Numbered from the stretch's first letter, positions 1 to 15,700 are shown. The stretch is DNA of 64,000 bases from Ciona intestinalis (GCF_000224145.3 NC_020168.2:6305792-6369791), one strand, 5' to 3'. Numbers and translations: made by a program. Notes: generated by a model not told the origin, from the letters alone.

Positions 1-397
1 TCCTGATGTTATGATAAAAGTTAAATATCGTTTGAAGTATATTTTTAAAATATTAACCTAATTTGTTTTTATTAAAAAAAGTTAGTTAAGAGTCTGCATT
101 TGTGGGAAACACAGTTTTAGCAAGAAATTTGAACACAAAATACATCATTCTTAAAACAAAACTACTAAATTCAAAACAAGTAATGACCCTTTAGTTTTAC
201 AAAAGCAAAAGCAACTGCGAATCAGCTGATAAATTATATTTATAAATCTTGATATTAACAAGACTAAACAAGTCAGTATAGTAGGCCCGGGGTAAAATGG
301 TACATGTTTTTATTTTGCATTCATCTTACCCCACAGTAATATACACACTGTATAGTTAAAGGTCACACAACAAGATAAACACCTCCACCCTACTTAC

Positions 398-720
398 CCT
401 GTTAAAAGCCACAGCAGCTCCAACATCAATCATTGTTTCAGTTGTTGTGATTATCGGTTTCACACCAGGGTGTTCCCCCACAGGTACTTCCCCTCTACCC
501 ACACTTATGACTTCACCGGCTACGAGATTAGCAGGTAGTTCCCCTACACCCCTAACTTCAAGGAGGTCGGGGGTGTGGGTGTTATCACGGAACAGCGTGT
601 TTATACTGAGTATAGGTTGAACCTCACAGTTCACCCCACTATACCCAGTATTGCATGTACATAGATATCCAATCTCTAGGTTGAGATCAACCTCACATTT
701 ACCGTGCGAACCACAGCTAC
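398..720 (-). CDS. HSPG2: Perlecan domain V: EGF-like 2 and linker toward laminin G 2
   Basis: The exon opens with [20 protein letters not shown] and [11 protein letters not shown], completing EGF-like repeat 2 begun at the end of the previous exon. The following 75 or so residues ([14 protein letters not shown], then a Val/Gly/Glu-rich stretch such as [19 protein letters not shown]) do not look like a laminin G start. They may be a lineage-specific linker before LG2. The donor GTAAGTAGG at the left end is strong, so the gene continues outside the window. Confidence 0.9.
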
Positions 721-3700
721 CTGGGGGGGAAGAGAATTGATATTAAATGACATACCATTTTATTTATGTCTTGAAATACAGTAGCGGAGATCAAATTAAT
801 TAAAATTAATAGATATTTAACAAAATAACAACATGATGCCGATAAAGAAAATTTAAATAGCGAGACACTAACACATCAGACAAAAAAGAGAAAAACTGGC
901 AAAAGTAAAATAAAAGGATGAGAACAAAAAATATATATTAATAAAGGTATAAGATCCTTTAATCTAGAAAACTATTGAACCTTTTTGCACAAAATTCTGA
1001 AACTTGTTTTTAAAAAGGCAAAAGGGATGAAAAGCAACATTTATCACACGAATCTCACCTTCATTACAAAGATCCTTCTCCACAAACTGACAATGTTGTC
1101 CCACATTCCCCTCCATACATGAGCACATGAATCCTTGTGAAGATAAGTGGGATTCTGTACACACCGATTCATGTAAACACAGAGATCCATCGTCACCACA
1201 TGTGCGACACCTAACCACTCCTATCATCTCAGTGATGCGAGATGAGGAACCAAGATCAATGGATGCGGATCCTACTTCCACCTGGCTCATACATCCTGGT
1301 GGGACAAAAATAATAAAAATCGTTAAAAAATTTTTTTTTTGTATTTTTAAATACGATGGCCAAGATCAAATAATTAAAACAACAAAGGTTCTGTGCTGTG
1401 TCTCAGTGGTTTGGTGCTTGCATCGTAAACTAAGGATACTGGAATCAATGCTATACTGGTAGAGGTATATGTCCTTGGGAAAGACACCTAATTACTAATG
1501 AGTTGTAGCACCTTGTGTTAGTGTAATATACCAACTGTGGCCCAAGTCTCATTTACTATGACTTGCTATGTTGTGAGGCATCACTTGACATACAATACAA
1601 AACTAACCACATAGAATATACATGAACCCCACTCACCATAGAAACCTGAATCGGAACCCAACATCCTCAACCCCTCAGGTAACGACCCCCCAACAGCTGT
1701 GGGGACTCCCCCAATATACAACTCTGACCCCAGGTCCAATGCTCGGAACTCCCCAGGGGATTTCCCCATGACAGTATCCTGATCGTTGACCTTTAGTTGA
1801 CCTTTACGTTCTTGCCTTGACACCCACACTGTGTGCCATTCACCCTTCGTAATAGGTGTAGTCCCCACAATATTGATAGGACCTGACCCCACGTCAAACA
1901 TGAATGAGACCTGCATGGAAATTAATGTGATTTTTATTAATGATACTTATTTTGTTTTCGTGACCCAATTTTTTTTTCTTATATTTTTAGAACAAACCCA
2001 CCAAAAGTCATGTCTGTTTATCCAAACATTGCAATAGCTTCAGCAACTTGTCTGTGGTCACACAAACATGGTGACTCTCACTTCTATTTTATCCGTAAGT
2101 GTGTTATAGCAACTAAACCTTTCCAATCTTCCATACCAGGTCCGAGGGACAAAATGAATTTATTCATTTACCATAACGTTAGGCGGCAATCATGGATAAG
2201 CCATTGAATACATCAGCTCTTACCTGTCCATCAATTATAGCAAGACTCATAAAGTCCCCACCCCCACCATAACCATAGAAGATGACACCACTTAATACAT
2301 TGGGTTTGAAAGATATTTTGATGTCAAACTTTGTGTAGAATTCACCATCGGGTATGTTGAGTGTGAGATAGGAGAGAGGGGTTTGCGAGAAAAAGGGAAG
2401 GAAGGCTGTGGAAGAGAATTGTTTATATAGAAAATGAGGGTAAAATTGAGAGATAACTATTCAAAAACACCATTTATCAGTTCTAAAAAAACACAACTCA
2501 CCATTCACAACAACATCCACTGAAGTGAAATTAGACCCGGCAACACTGGTAGCATTACAAACATAAACCCCGCTGTCATCCACTTTAACGTTGTCGATAA
2601 TTAATTCATCGGAACTGGATACGAGACTTCCATTCTATGGATGATATATGATGTTTATGTGGGTTATATAAGATATTTATAAATTTCTACTTTTCATTTT
2701 ATATTTATTTAGGTCAGAGTTGCCCCATTACTTTAACACCCAAATAACAATTACCGTCTTACAATATCATAAGATGTATTTTATTTCATACGTATGAGAT
2801 TCTATGGCAAACATGCAAGGTGACTTTAGTTTTATCACAGAGTAGGGTGCCGGTCATTAGTTATAAATAATCTAAAAAAACTTGTTTTTTTTTAAATTTC
2901 TAAATAAAAATTACCGAACCCATTTCTTCTACCCTAGAAAAAAAAGATTGAACCAGATATTTTATTTCACAACCCCAACAGACATAGAAACACCAAACTC
3001 ACCTTTGCCCAAGATATTGTTGGTGTTGGATTACCGGCGGCTGAACAAGCTACGGACAACCGGTCACCAGATGTCACTGTTACTATCTTGTTTTCAACAG
3101 TTGCCACGGGGACAGCTGGAATTAATATGAAGTTGTGTGAGTTAAGTGACAAGTGACAGGAGGCGCAATATGGGGAGTAAAAATAATTCTAAGCTACAAA
3201 AAATGCAATATCTATATTATATTGTCGGTTGGAGTATCATCGCATAATGGTCCATGTTTTTGTTCTGTTTTATCGTCCCATTTAGTGGTAAACAAAGAAT
3301 ATTTACAGAATTATATAACCTAATCCTTGTGACTTAATATTGGCCAACAACAAGCTGGCTTAGTAAGGTTGAACTCATTTTTAAAATAATGAACTTTTTA
3401 TGCAAAGTGATGACCAATAAATCACACATATAACAGAATACATACTATGAACTGTAATGGTGATTGAATCTTCACTACTTCCGGCAACACTGGAAGCAAG
3501 ACAAGCATAAACTCCACTGACATCACTAGTTAGGGAAGGAATGAACATATGACCGGGTGTTGCAGTGATTATTTCTTCACCATCCTGTGTATGAGATAAC
3601 AAGTGTTTTTATGATGTCATAATACATTTATACAGGCTCCATAGCAATGCAGTTAAAGCACCTGCCTCTTGAGCAGAAAAACAAGTTTGAGGTTTGATGC

Positions 3701-6700
3701 TGCTTGTAGGAAAAGAACCCACAAAGTTCCATTCAATGTAGAAAAAGCCCACGTAGGAGATTCATATTTAATTTCAATGTGAGTTATTTTATGTCAAGTT
3801 TTAACCAACACGCTTGTTAAGTAATGCCCCGTACATTTTATTTATGTTTCAACAACTATCGATGGTTATTCCAATTTCTACCTATGTTGACCTAAGGAAT
3901 AAATATTAATATTCACACAGCACCTTAAATATGGTAACAGTAGGCATCGGTACACCAGTGCTTGTGCAAGTAATGTTTGCGACATCTCCTTCATTGTAGA
4001 TTAACTTATTGCTGGATATTGTTACAGTGGGAAGGGCTGGGAATATAAGTTGTTTGTTAAAGTTCATTACGTTTTATATTTCTACTGCTACACCTTTAGC
4101 ATACAATATCTAAATATCCTGATTGTGTTTTAAACAATTAACAACGGTCTATGGGAGCCGTGAGGATACAGTTTTGTAATTCTTTGAATGTTCTTTGTTT
4201 ACTACCAAATGTTGATTATGACAAGTTTATTTTCATTATAACTCTGCTGATACTGCTACCAGGCATAACGATTTTTAGAAAACAATATACCAAATATAGT
4301 AGATTGGGAAAAAACAGGCATTTTTCTTTTCTTTATCGTTCCATTTGGTAGTAAACAAAGAAAATTTACAGAACGATATAACTATATCCTTACGGATCTA
4401 AAGAGCGAGTTGTTAAGTGTCAAAAACATGATTCGAAAATATGAGTTATTATATTAATCCATCTTACAGTCTGATATCTGTCTAGACTCTTAAAAGGTTT
4501 CAGTGTTTCACAATTAAAATGTTTGACTTACAATGAACTGTCAGTGTTGCGGTAGCAGAAGATGAACCAATATCATTGGAAACACTGCACTCATATTCAC
4601 CACCATCAGTTATTGTGATGTCATGAATCATCATTGTGTTGTCATCTGTTATCACCTGTGTGGGAATGAGAGTTGTTTTAACACGCTTATGAGTAACCAT
4701 GTATGTAACTTTGTAGATAATTGTTTTTTTTGTAATCTTTTATTTTTTAAGTATGGCTTTTTAGACAACTTTATTTATTATGTTTGGCTTTAGAATTTTA
4801 AACAACCCTTAGGCCCTCAGCATCAGGTATATATGACAGCATCAACAACTGTTGCACAGGGTTGATATATACTCCCATATTCCTACACCTCATGCTCGCT
4901 GCCAAACAACCCACCCGATCAAAGTCAAGCTCGCTCCCGTCTACTTTTTTCCACACGATGGCATTGTTTTCATTGTTTTGGACGGAACAAACGAACTTAA
5001 CAGATGAACCAACCTCTTTGGTGACCTCTTGTGGTGAGATGGTAGCGACAGGTGGTTCTTGGAAAATGAAGACAATAATTTTGTATGAAAATTACATGAA
5101 TTGTGTACTGTACTAAATTGTGGTTGGTTAATTATATAAAGATTTTGAATTCTTATACTACTTTTAATTTGCCAAAATTTCTTTGATTCTAATTTTTGTG
5201 CCCACAGTATATTTCACCCTTCCTTTGTTTGACCTAAACCTGGGTTAAACAAGACTTCATCTTCTGTATACACAATATTCTATTCTATACCCAGGAGGTC
5301 CTACAGCGTGGCACGCTATGGGACCAAGGATTTAGACCAGGATTGCTCATACCCCAATACACAATACATACTTGCAGCAGTTATAGTAAGAGTAACCGTG
5401 GCAACCCCAGCATCGTTTAAACCCTTGCAAGTATATCGACCAACGTCAGTATTGGGGTTGAAACTCGTTATCTGCATTCGACCACCAGATGTCAGTACAG
5501 TGCTAGACATTTCACCAGATTCCTGAGATTTATAAGATGTTTATGAATCAAGGGACATAGTTTTGCTTTGAAGTTTGTTAGAAGTTAGGGTATAATAGTC
5601 ACCCACAAAGTTCCATACGTGGTAACTCGTAAGCTGCCACGAGGTGTATGAAACAGAACACCCGTGTTATACTCTATTATTACCCTTATTTTTAAGCAAC
5701 GTGGGAATAAATGTTACTTTTAGTCATTAAAAACATGCTATGGTTTAAGTATGGGAAATGGTGTTTGATACCTTCATCCAAGAATAAGATACAGGCAATA
5801 CATCAGATGATGAGCAAGATATTGAATATGATGTTCCTTCAACTAACTTCATGCTGGGGGAGGGTTGGATGGATAGTGTTGGGGGTTCTGTGGGTGGAAG
5901 GGTTGGTGAGGTTAAGGTAAGTTCTGTAGAGAACCTTTAATATATAAGAGGCGCTATATGGGGATATAGGTTTTTAATCATATATGCTATTTTGGTCATA
6001 AATATATCTTGTATATCAGGTGAGTGACATTGAAAAACCCAACCTTGAAATATAATCCATATTATATCCATAAACTGCCTGGGTGAAATAGTTTAAATAT
6101 ATCAATACAAACAAAGTTCCCACACTATACAACAACAACCCACCTATGATAGAAACTGTGACGGTTTTGGAATCTGATCCCAACACATTAGTAGCGGTGC
6201 AGGTGAATTCCCCAACATGAGAAGCCGATAGACTTGGTATGATGAGCGTTCCTTCAGTTTGGTAGCTTCCTGTGAGTTATAAACTTGTCGATATGATTGT
6301 TTTACATTTTCGAGGGTCGGCGCTGCCACCATTGTGGTTATGTTTAGGCAAGATACTTATCAGTGATTGTTTCAACCCAGTGCGCCATTATGGGCTGTTA
6401 AAATTGCAAGCCATACAAAAAATGAAAATAAATAGTAATAATCACGAATCAAGTTATAAGGAATCATTTGATAATTAACCAATCTAAAATTTTCCAATGA
6501 TTTTAATTTGTACCTTCTGGTAATTCTCCGTTACGCTTTGACCACTTAATAGTAGGAGAGGGCTTTCCGGTAGCAACGCAACGTAACTCTGCTTGGTTAC
6601 CCACAATGCCCTTGTATGTGGATGAAGCAATTATGACGTCAGGTTCGCTCATCATCAGTCTCGGGTGAACTGGGGAAACGGATGTTCAATTATGTTTAAC

Positions 6701-9700
6701 CAACTTTAGCGTTTTTGACAGGTGGTTTTACAACATATTAAACAAAACAAAAACAGTTTCACAAAAGAAACAATTAATTAATTACACCCCATTATTTTCT
6801 CTGTAACAAAGGACATACAACACATTCACTTAATCCATCAAAGTAAACAAACCTTGAGACTTAAATAATCTATCACAACCACAATAACAACCACTCCACC
6901 AACCCAACTTACATAAACCATGGTCTAAATCGCTCGCCCCATGTAATGTACCGCTGTAAGTAGGACCTTACTTTATACACTACCCCATACTTAAGTAACC
7001 ATACTAACAACTTATAAACTGTGGCCTAAATCCCAGCACCCATGCTATGATAGTTCTTACTAACCACACAAACCACTTACCCATTACCACCACAGTAACA
7101 GTAGATCTCCCAGCTTCATTGATTGCTTCACAAATATAATCACCAGCTTGATCTAGTCTTACATTGGATAACATGTAACTACCTGAACCTCGGCGGTAGT
7201 TTGTTAGTTGTTTCGACATGCCTGAAATAAAAAACATTATATGTACTCCTCAGTACTAGTACTATACATAAAGTTACCTTTGGTGTATATGTACTTGGGA
7301 AAGACAATGGGTTGCATTTACTATTTTTATATTGATTTTAAAGTGCAGAACTCTTAATTACATTATAACCACAGAATACCAGATTTTAAGCCACGTTGCT
7401 ATTATTATGGGCGTATGTGTCCTTGGGCAATACACTTAACGTTAATTGTTTCAACCCAGTGGTCATTAATAAGTTGTTAAAATTGCCACCTCTTTAGAAA
7501 AAAAAATCACCCACTAAGTTACATGTATGGTAACTCTCAAGAAGACACTAGGTGTATAAAACAGAACACCCTTGTTATAACTCCACACAAGAATAAATAG
7601 GTTTATTCATTCCTAATATAATCTCACCATTCCCAGTCATATTATGCTTCCTCCATATAACAGAAGGTAGAGGTGTCCCACGTGATGAACACATCAGTTT
7701 AACCGACTCTCCAACCCTCAGGTCAATAAACTTGGCTGGACTCACACGTACCGCTGGTGGGGCTGTAGTGTAAGGAGTGTTACATATGTTGGTGTATTAA
7801 ATATAGTCTAGAGTCTCTAGACACTTATCAATTGCTACAGGGGTTCACCCGAAATGTTATATATGTAGTGCCTCACTGCTACCTTTGGAGAGGTATCCAC
7901 ATAATTACTACAACACAGTGGTTACTAAAAGGTTTTCCAAATTCAAAGTACAAAAAAATCACCCACGACGCTACATATGTAGAAACCCGTAAGCTGGCAT
8001 AAGGTGTATGAAACGAAACACCCGTGTTATAACCAATGTCGTTTCTCCAACATGCGAGAACTAATAAGTTACATTAATGCACTTACAGATCAGACAGTGT
8101 ATTTACACACACACTGCAATAGCTTCAGTAACATGACATGGGAGTGGCAACCATAAGCCACTTACTTACCTATAACATGAATATATGCTGCAACCTCCCT
8201 ATGCCCTGCAGCATTGCTTGCAATACATTTGTAAGTTCCTGTTTCTTCAGGTGTCACTCCATCTAGGTGAAGAACTCGGCTATTTTCACTCAGGTACGTG
8301 TTGCCTGCATAGATACAATGTAAAATATTTTTAATCTATGGTAGGCACACTTCTAATGGTATATAGAGGTCTTCCAGGTGATGGCAAAGTTAACTAATTT
8401 AAGTTAACTAACCAAACAAGTTAACTGTAAACTAAACAAAGCACTGTTTTTATTACGGCACTATGGTTTTGTCTCTGCAAGTCTACTTTTTACAAAAGAA
8501 CCGTGGAGCTTGTCACCGCTAACATTATGCTTGATTTACTTAATCGATTGGTGGACACATTTTCAACAATTTCCCCCAAAAAAATATCTACGAAACAACA
8601 CTTACCAGTAAAATGCTTTTGATCAGCACGCAGCCATGTTATATCAGCATCTGTCTCATTAGTTGAACAAGTGAATGTAACATCGGTGCCCGCGTTTACC
8701 TTCTGGTAGTGTGAAGGTTGTATACTAACCTGTGGGGAATGTGAATGGTTATATGGGGAAGCTGTTATACAATATAAGTTTACATGAAATAGTATTGGCT
8801 GTAAACCGTATCTTTTCAATACAAACATACTAGTCCACATATATATATATGACACAATAATTTAAATGCTTCGCAGTGCAACTGAAACCATGTTCAGTGA
8901 TGTCATAAGCTAAAAACAGTAAAGATAGTTTAGTACTTTAAACAGGAAGGTATATAAAATAAAGACAATTGTGTCATATATATATTTATATATATAGATA
9001 AATTATGTTATACTTGTATTGAAACTAAACATAACATCTTGCTTTAACGCACCTAACCCAACATATTTACACTGAACACATTAGACTTACTTTAGGCAGA
9101 TCTTTTTTCACCACATGTAGTGTCATCTGACTTCTTGAAACACCTTTATAACTGGTAGCCACACACACAAAGGACCCCGTGTTCGATAGTTCAACATTTT
9201 CAATGAACAAGTCACTTCCAACAACCTATGGAAGATGTTGTTGGTAATAAACATATAGTTCTGTTCTATTTTGCAAGAGTGATGTCTTACAGAGTGGAAA
9301 GCCAAGGGGCAGAGATTCAGGCCAGAGTTGGCCAGAACAAAGGACAAGTAAATTATATTTACAAAACTATAGTTACTAAGGTAATGAACTGTAGTAACTA
9401 ATTAGATAACATAAATTCTAGTTATCCTTTTAAATATGATAGCTAAGATAAATTTAATTACAATAACAAAGAAAAGAGAATTCCCAACAAAAAAAAACAG
9501 TACATAAAAACAGAAAATGTAATTTTATTTTAATACTTTGTCTACCAGACGGCAAAACTATTACATCATAATTGATACCCACCCTCATATTATGATGTAA
9601 TGGAGCTCCATCCCTCCCCTCCCAACTTATAGTGGGCAGTGGATTCCCACCAACAGTGCATGTGATGGTAGAGTTTGTACCAACGTATGCCGTCACTTCT

Positions 9701-12700
9701 TTAGGGTCGGTTCGGCAGATTGGTTTGTCAGTGTTGGGGACTGTGGATTATATGGGGATGTTATTTGTAATGTGCATTGTGGTACAGTGGTTAGATTGCC
9801 TATAGCCAAGAGGTAGGGGTATAAGGCCAATATTCTGTGTGCAGGTGCGTGTACCCACTTCTTATGCAAAGCTTTTTACCACAATTGCTTTCACCCAGTG
9901 GTTATTACTTTACTAACTGGTTGTCTACATTGTCAGCAATACATAAACAAGAATCCCCCACAAATTACATACGGGGAAACTTGTATAAGATGAAACAGGA
10001 CACTTAGGTTATAACTACTTCGATTGCCCCGGCACATACAAATGAATAAAGACAAGTATCTTGCTATGCTACATAACAACATTCTAAACTTACATGTTCT
10101 TTGTACAGTTACATACACATAACCCTCATCCCTTCCAAATGTATTGGATGCGGTACAAGTGTAAGTTCCTTGGTTTTCCAACTTTGCCGATGTAATGCTT
10201 AGCCTTCCTTGGTCAGCATGTGTCTGTGGAGAATTTTTTTTTTAATTGACATCAATTGCTTTTTACTATTTAAAAAGTTTTAGTAAGATCTCAATGGTAA
10301 CTCCTACATCACAGGTGTCTCATGGAAGACCTCACCCTTATAGAGTAAAATCTCTTTTATTGAGTGTCCATAAACTGCCTCAGTGGGTCTGGATGGTAGC
10401 ACCCCGGGTGTTGGGGTAATGGACCTACATCCCAGGTCTCAGGTGTGCCTCACTAAAGACCTCATTCCTAAACTAATGTATCTCAAAAAGGGCGAGGCCC
10501 ACCAGGTAACTTGTGAAGTATGCCAGAGTTGGCCCATACACCAACACACTGAAGATCCACTCTTATAGAATAGACAATAAAACATCAACTGAACACAATC
10601 ATGTGGAAGCACCCTGGGTGTTGGGGTAATATGATTAAAGACCTAGACCCAGGCTTTAGATATGCCAAACTAAAGAATTCAAACAGAGTTCTCAGGTCTC
10701 ACTGTTATATAACAGACACCACAACACCAACTAAACATAACCACTTACATTATCAGCGAGTTCATAGCCAAATATTCCCCACTCAATGTTGGGGGGAGGT
10801 GTACCTTCTACTTGACACTCAAGGGTGGCATTGTCTCCATACTCGATTATAACCTCTGATTGTGTGACTACCACACGGGGTGCCTCAAATGGTTCTGTAA
10901 CATAGATATCATATATATTGTGCTGTCGAAGGTATTTAGAGACGCATAACAAATTAAGATCATTATTGAATGAAACAATTATAAGATTTAATAAATTTAA
11001 ATTATTTAATTTTTTCATGGTGAAAAAATGAGTCATTATAACACAGATGTTCTGTTCCATACACTTTGCGAATGCATACAAGTTACCAGGTATGCGGAAA
11101 AAGATATGACCCATAGTTTATAAAGACCGACACAACAAACAATGTATATAAACCCACCAAAGACATCCAGAGCTCCAGCAGCCTCAGCAGTTCCATGTTG
11201 GTTAGAAGCTCTACATTCATACAGTGACCTATCACCCTGTGATGCTGATGGTATCATTAACATCCTGCCTTCCATCTTTACATTGCTGGGCATGGGGTGG
11301 CCATCAACTAATAGGAGGGTTCGAGGTCATGTTAGGAATATGAGGTTGAATAATGTGAACATAGTTTAGGCATTGTGTTTTAAGTTTGAGTTATACGGAA
11401 TACATGTTTTAACAACTGTTGATTTAATGTGAACTTGGTTGAGACATTGCGTTTTATGGTGAATGGTGTTTTATGTATTAATATAGCAATAATATGAAAT
11501 GACAATTAAAACAAATAATAACAGAAACAAAACAACAGTTATTCTATCTCCATAAGGGTATAAAGAAGGCATGTACAGGGAACTGGGATTCTAGTCACAG
11601 AGGCAGCTTATTACCCGAAATTAAGAATCTTTAAAACATGTTATAAATAGTTATGAATACATAGACATCATATCACTTAACCATTTTTCCTAACTGCACA
11701 GTTTAATAGGCCAGAGTTGACATATCCTTGTCCACACTAGAAGAATTTCATTGCGTTGCAAATATAATATTACCTCTATGCCACTCAATATCAGGAGTGG
11801 GGAAACCCCTTGCATTGCAGTAGAAGATAGCTTCCTGTCCTTCGGCAACACTTTGGTTGTTTGGGGTGACGATGACTGTTGGTGTCGATGCTGTAGCATA
11901 GATATCATATTAAATAGGTTTACACATAAAAATAACAATGAGCGTACGAAGCTTAGAGGGATGTAGAAAAAAAAGTAAACGAATAAAAATGAAAAACAGT
12001 AAGATCTAAAATACTATTCTTATACTTTAAAACAGGATAAAAAACAAGCACATACAGATAAGAAAAACAAGCACAAACATATCAAACATAAAGATCATAA
12101 AACAAGAAAAAAATTAAAACAAATAAAATTCTTACCTTACGAAAATTCTACCCACAATTCAATATCTTTAATACTCGCAGAGCAATTTTCACTCGGCACA
12201 TTTTTCCACTTTGGTGTATTTTTACGCGAACATATTTTGCGCAACAATATTCAGTGAATAGGAAAAGCTAGAATTGGCTAACATATTAAACTGCTGCACT
12301 GTATTAATACAATAACTTAGCTGGTGAAGTTTAAACAGGTTCAAAAAACTAAAACACAGAAAAAATAAAGTTATTTTGAAAAATTTTAAATGGCAAAAAT
12401 AAACAGTTACAAGAACAGTTCCTGTATCAAAACTAGATTTAAAAAAATGTGAAATGTGGTTTTTGCTACAAAGTTCTATTGCTTAAGTGTGTCTCTAAAC
12501 CTTAAATTTCAAGGTGGCATTTTGTAAAAGTATGTGTGGTTTGTCAATGTTAAGGTACTTTGCGTAACCTTTGAAAACAGCAGAAGATTCTGTTAGTTTC
12601 AATACAAACATAACAGCCCATGTATATGAATGAATGTTACTTATTACTCCTTGCATGGCAGGGCAACAACACTCGTTTTAACACGGGTGTTCTGTTTTAT

Positions 12701-15700
12701 ACACGAATGCCTGCTTACAGGTTACAGTGCATGTAACTTTGTTAGACAGAGTTGTACCCATTTTCAAACAAATAAGTATAAAAATAAAAGTGATGATGAA
12801 GTTTAAGCAAGGTATTGGCTGTTACATTTGTATTGAAACCGATCAGAAACCCATGTTTTTTAAGCACCATAGTAGCATTGGATGTTAAATTATAATTAGT
12901 ATTAATGCCATGTCACAGACTTTCTCAAATTTAAAGTTATTTGACAAAACGCCACCAAAATTTCAGGTAAAATTCAAGCGTTGTGACTTTTAAATCTGAT
13001 TACAGCAATTAAACCAAGCGCACTTAATTAAGATTACTTCTCTATGTATTAGCAGCCAGGCAGCATAGTTTGCAACAGGAATTATTGCATTTGTTAATTA
13101 GTTTCACCAGTTAAATGTTTCTCAAATATTTTATGGCAGCAGATTTTATATGAAAGCCGATAATAACTTTGCTCCAATTGCAAATGTGCCAAGCCAGAAT
13201 TGCATAAGCTCATGTATCTACTAAGTTATAACTCACTTCAGCGTGTTATGCCTCATTGTGGGTAAAAAAAAGGGGGATCTTATGTATTGCCCCTTTGAAA
13301 TATCAACGCTATTAGATTGCTTTTAAGCTGCTGGCACTAAACTGCTACCCACCACATCCATGCATATTCATGCACACACACAACATACACATGCAGATAC
13401 ACATGCTGTGCTTGTTATATATTTATATGGAATCTAATACATAATACACTAGTATTGGTCTAATGGCTTATTTCCCAATTGATTATACTGCAAAAAATTC
13501 CTATGCAGATTCTATAAGGGTCAGGGACAAGGTACTAACAACAGGACCCCACTGAGGCAGTTTCTAGACACCGAGACTTAGGTTATAGGTCTATACTACC
13601 CAGGTCCCAAGGTGCTACCGTAAAACTGGGTTCAAAACTAGGCAGGCACAATGTTTTCATTTGGATTATTGCTTTCAATAACACGGGTTAGCCCCATACC
13701 CATACCACTCAAGCACATGCATTGATTCTGCTCAGTGTTGCCCACAGCTCCTGGCCAAAGTTTACCATAACATGAATTAGGTATGCGTAAAATTTTGCGG
13801 GAAACACTGGGTAGTAATCTTGGCAAAATTACTTTAAGAAATGCTGTTTAAGGATTAATGAAAACATATTTTTGACATAAAAATATCATATTTTGTGAAA
13901 GGATTGAATATAAAGAAATAAATATGCTGATATTTCACATACATTCATGCAACTAAAACTACACACAAACTTTGCAGTGTTTCCAAATAAGTTTTACACT
14001 GACATTAGTAAACTAGAAACACATTAAAATGACAACGTTTTAGAAAAGTGATAGGAAACACTAAAACGCACACGCAGGCAAAATATGCAAAGGGTTCTAT
14101 TTCAGTGTTGCCTAACCTCCAATAACTTCTAGTGTTGCCGTTTCAGAATCAGTAGTGTACATATTGGAGCCAGTGCACACATAAGTGCCAGCATCGGAGG
14201 GTCTGAGGTCTCGTATATGGAGAATACCATTGTAATCCGTAGCACGGGAAAGAGGGAGCATTCCACCACGCTTGGTCCATGATACGATATAAGCTGGCAT
14301 CTAGGTTTGGGGAAATAATGAACATAACATCTGACATAATGTTATATAAATTTAAAAGTTACACATAATAGTAAAAGCATTTTCAATTATTTAGTAAATT
14401 GGTATTTATGGTGGAAAATAATGTTTTCTCAGTTATATTTATATCCTTAGCATATTATAACGACTATAACTTGGGAATTAATTCCCCTCTCTTTCCTGTG
14501 TTAACTTAATATGAGGTTTGTTATTTAAATCGAAAGAATAAACAAACAAAATATGTTTAATTTGTATTGGGGTTTGAAGTTAGACGCTGATACCATTGTG
14601 GGTGTATGTGTCCTTGAGCAAGACACTTAACAACAATCGCTTCAACACAGTGGTCACTAATGGGTTATCTAAGTTATCAGCAATGCAGAAACACTCACCT
14701 TGCTAGTAGCAGTACACACAAATGTAGCTTGTGAGCCAGGTCTAGTAGTTATACGACGTGGTTCCTCAACTCGAACTTTTATCATTGGTCGTTCTCCTGT
14801 TGTAGGGTACATTTGTTTATGTTAAAATTGATACTCATGGTATAATTTGGGGGACTCGAAGTTTAGGCCAAATATGAACTATTCTTTATGGATGAGGTTC
14901 TACAGCAAGACAGGACACGGGATCAGAGATTTAGGTCAGAATTGCCCTATACTCCAAACCAAGAATCAATAAGTTACACTGTAGATGGGTAGAATGGGTT
15001 TAATTAAACACGTTTTTTTGGTGTTATTCATAAGTAATTTGACCAAATTGATTCTTGTGCTTTTTATTTTATATTTTTTAAATAAATTTTTTAAATAAAT
15101 ATAAAATATTTTATACCACGTGTACGATTATAATCAATCTGGGTGGGGAATACTTGGGAATTAGGCCATAGTTGGTCTATTAAGAAGACACACTTACTTG
15201 CAATGAGTAGCACTGTAGTGTCGCTCCCCACCCCATAGTTGTTGTGTGCGATACATACGTAAGTGCCGGCCTCATTTCGGCCAAATCTCGCAAAAGTGAG
15301 TGTGTGTCCATTGTTCGATATGGTAGCAGTGGGAGGTAAGGATAATCGTGACGATGAGGTTCCTTTGTACCATTCCACTATGGTGGGGTAGGGGGAGTTC
15401 ACCTCACATCTGTTTTAATAAGGTTGGAAATAAAAGTAAATATTAAAATAGATATTAAAAAAAAAATTGGTTTGTCTGATATTTAGCAAAATTTTAGTGC
15501 ATTAGGGCAGAGTGTAGGGCACAACATACTGGTTATACCCTATGGTGTCTTGTTGGCAACTGACAGTGCAAAAAAGTTAAAAAGTGATCATTTTAGTATT
15601 TTTAAATTATTAGGAAACAGTTGTGGTTTTATCAACTACTTTTACATAGGCTACAAATTAACTAAATTTTTTAAACAAAATTTAATGCAACAAGAGTAAA

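Noticed and set aside
1127..1462. Open frame of 111 codons on the plus strand
   Set aside because: It is the antisense of the laminin G/EGF exon and runs into a SINE head.
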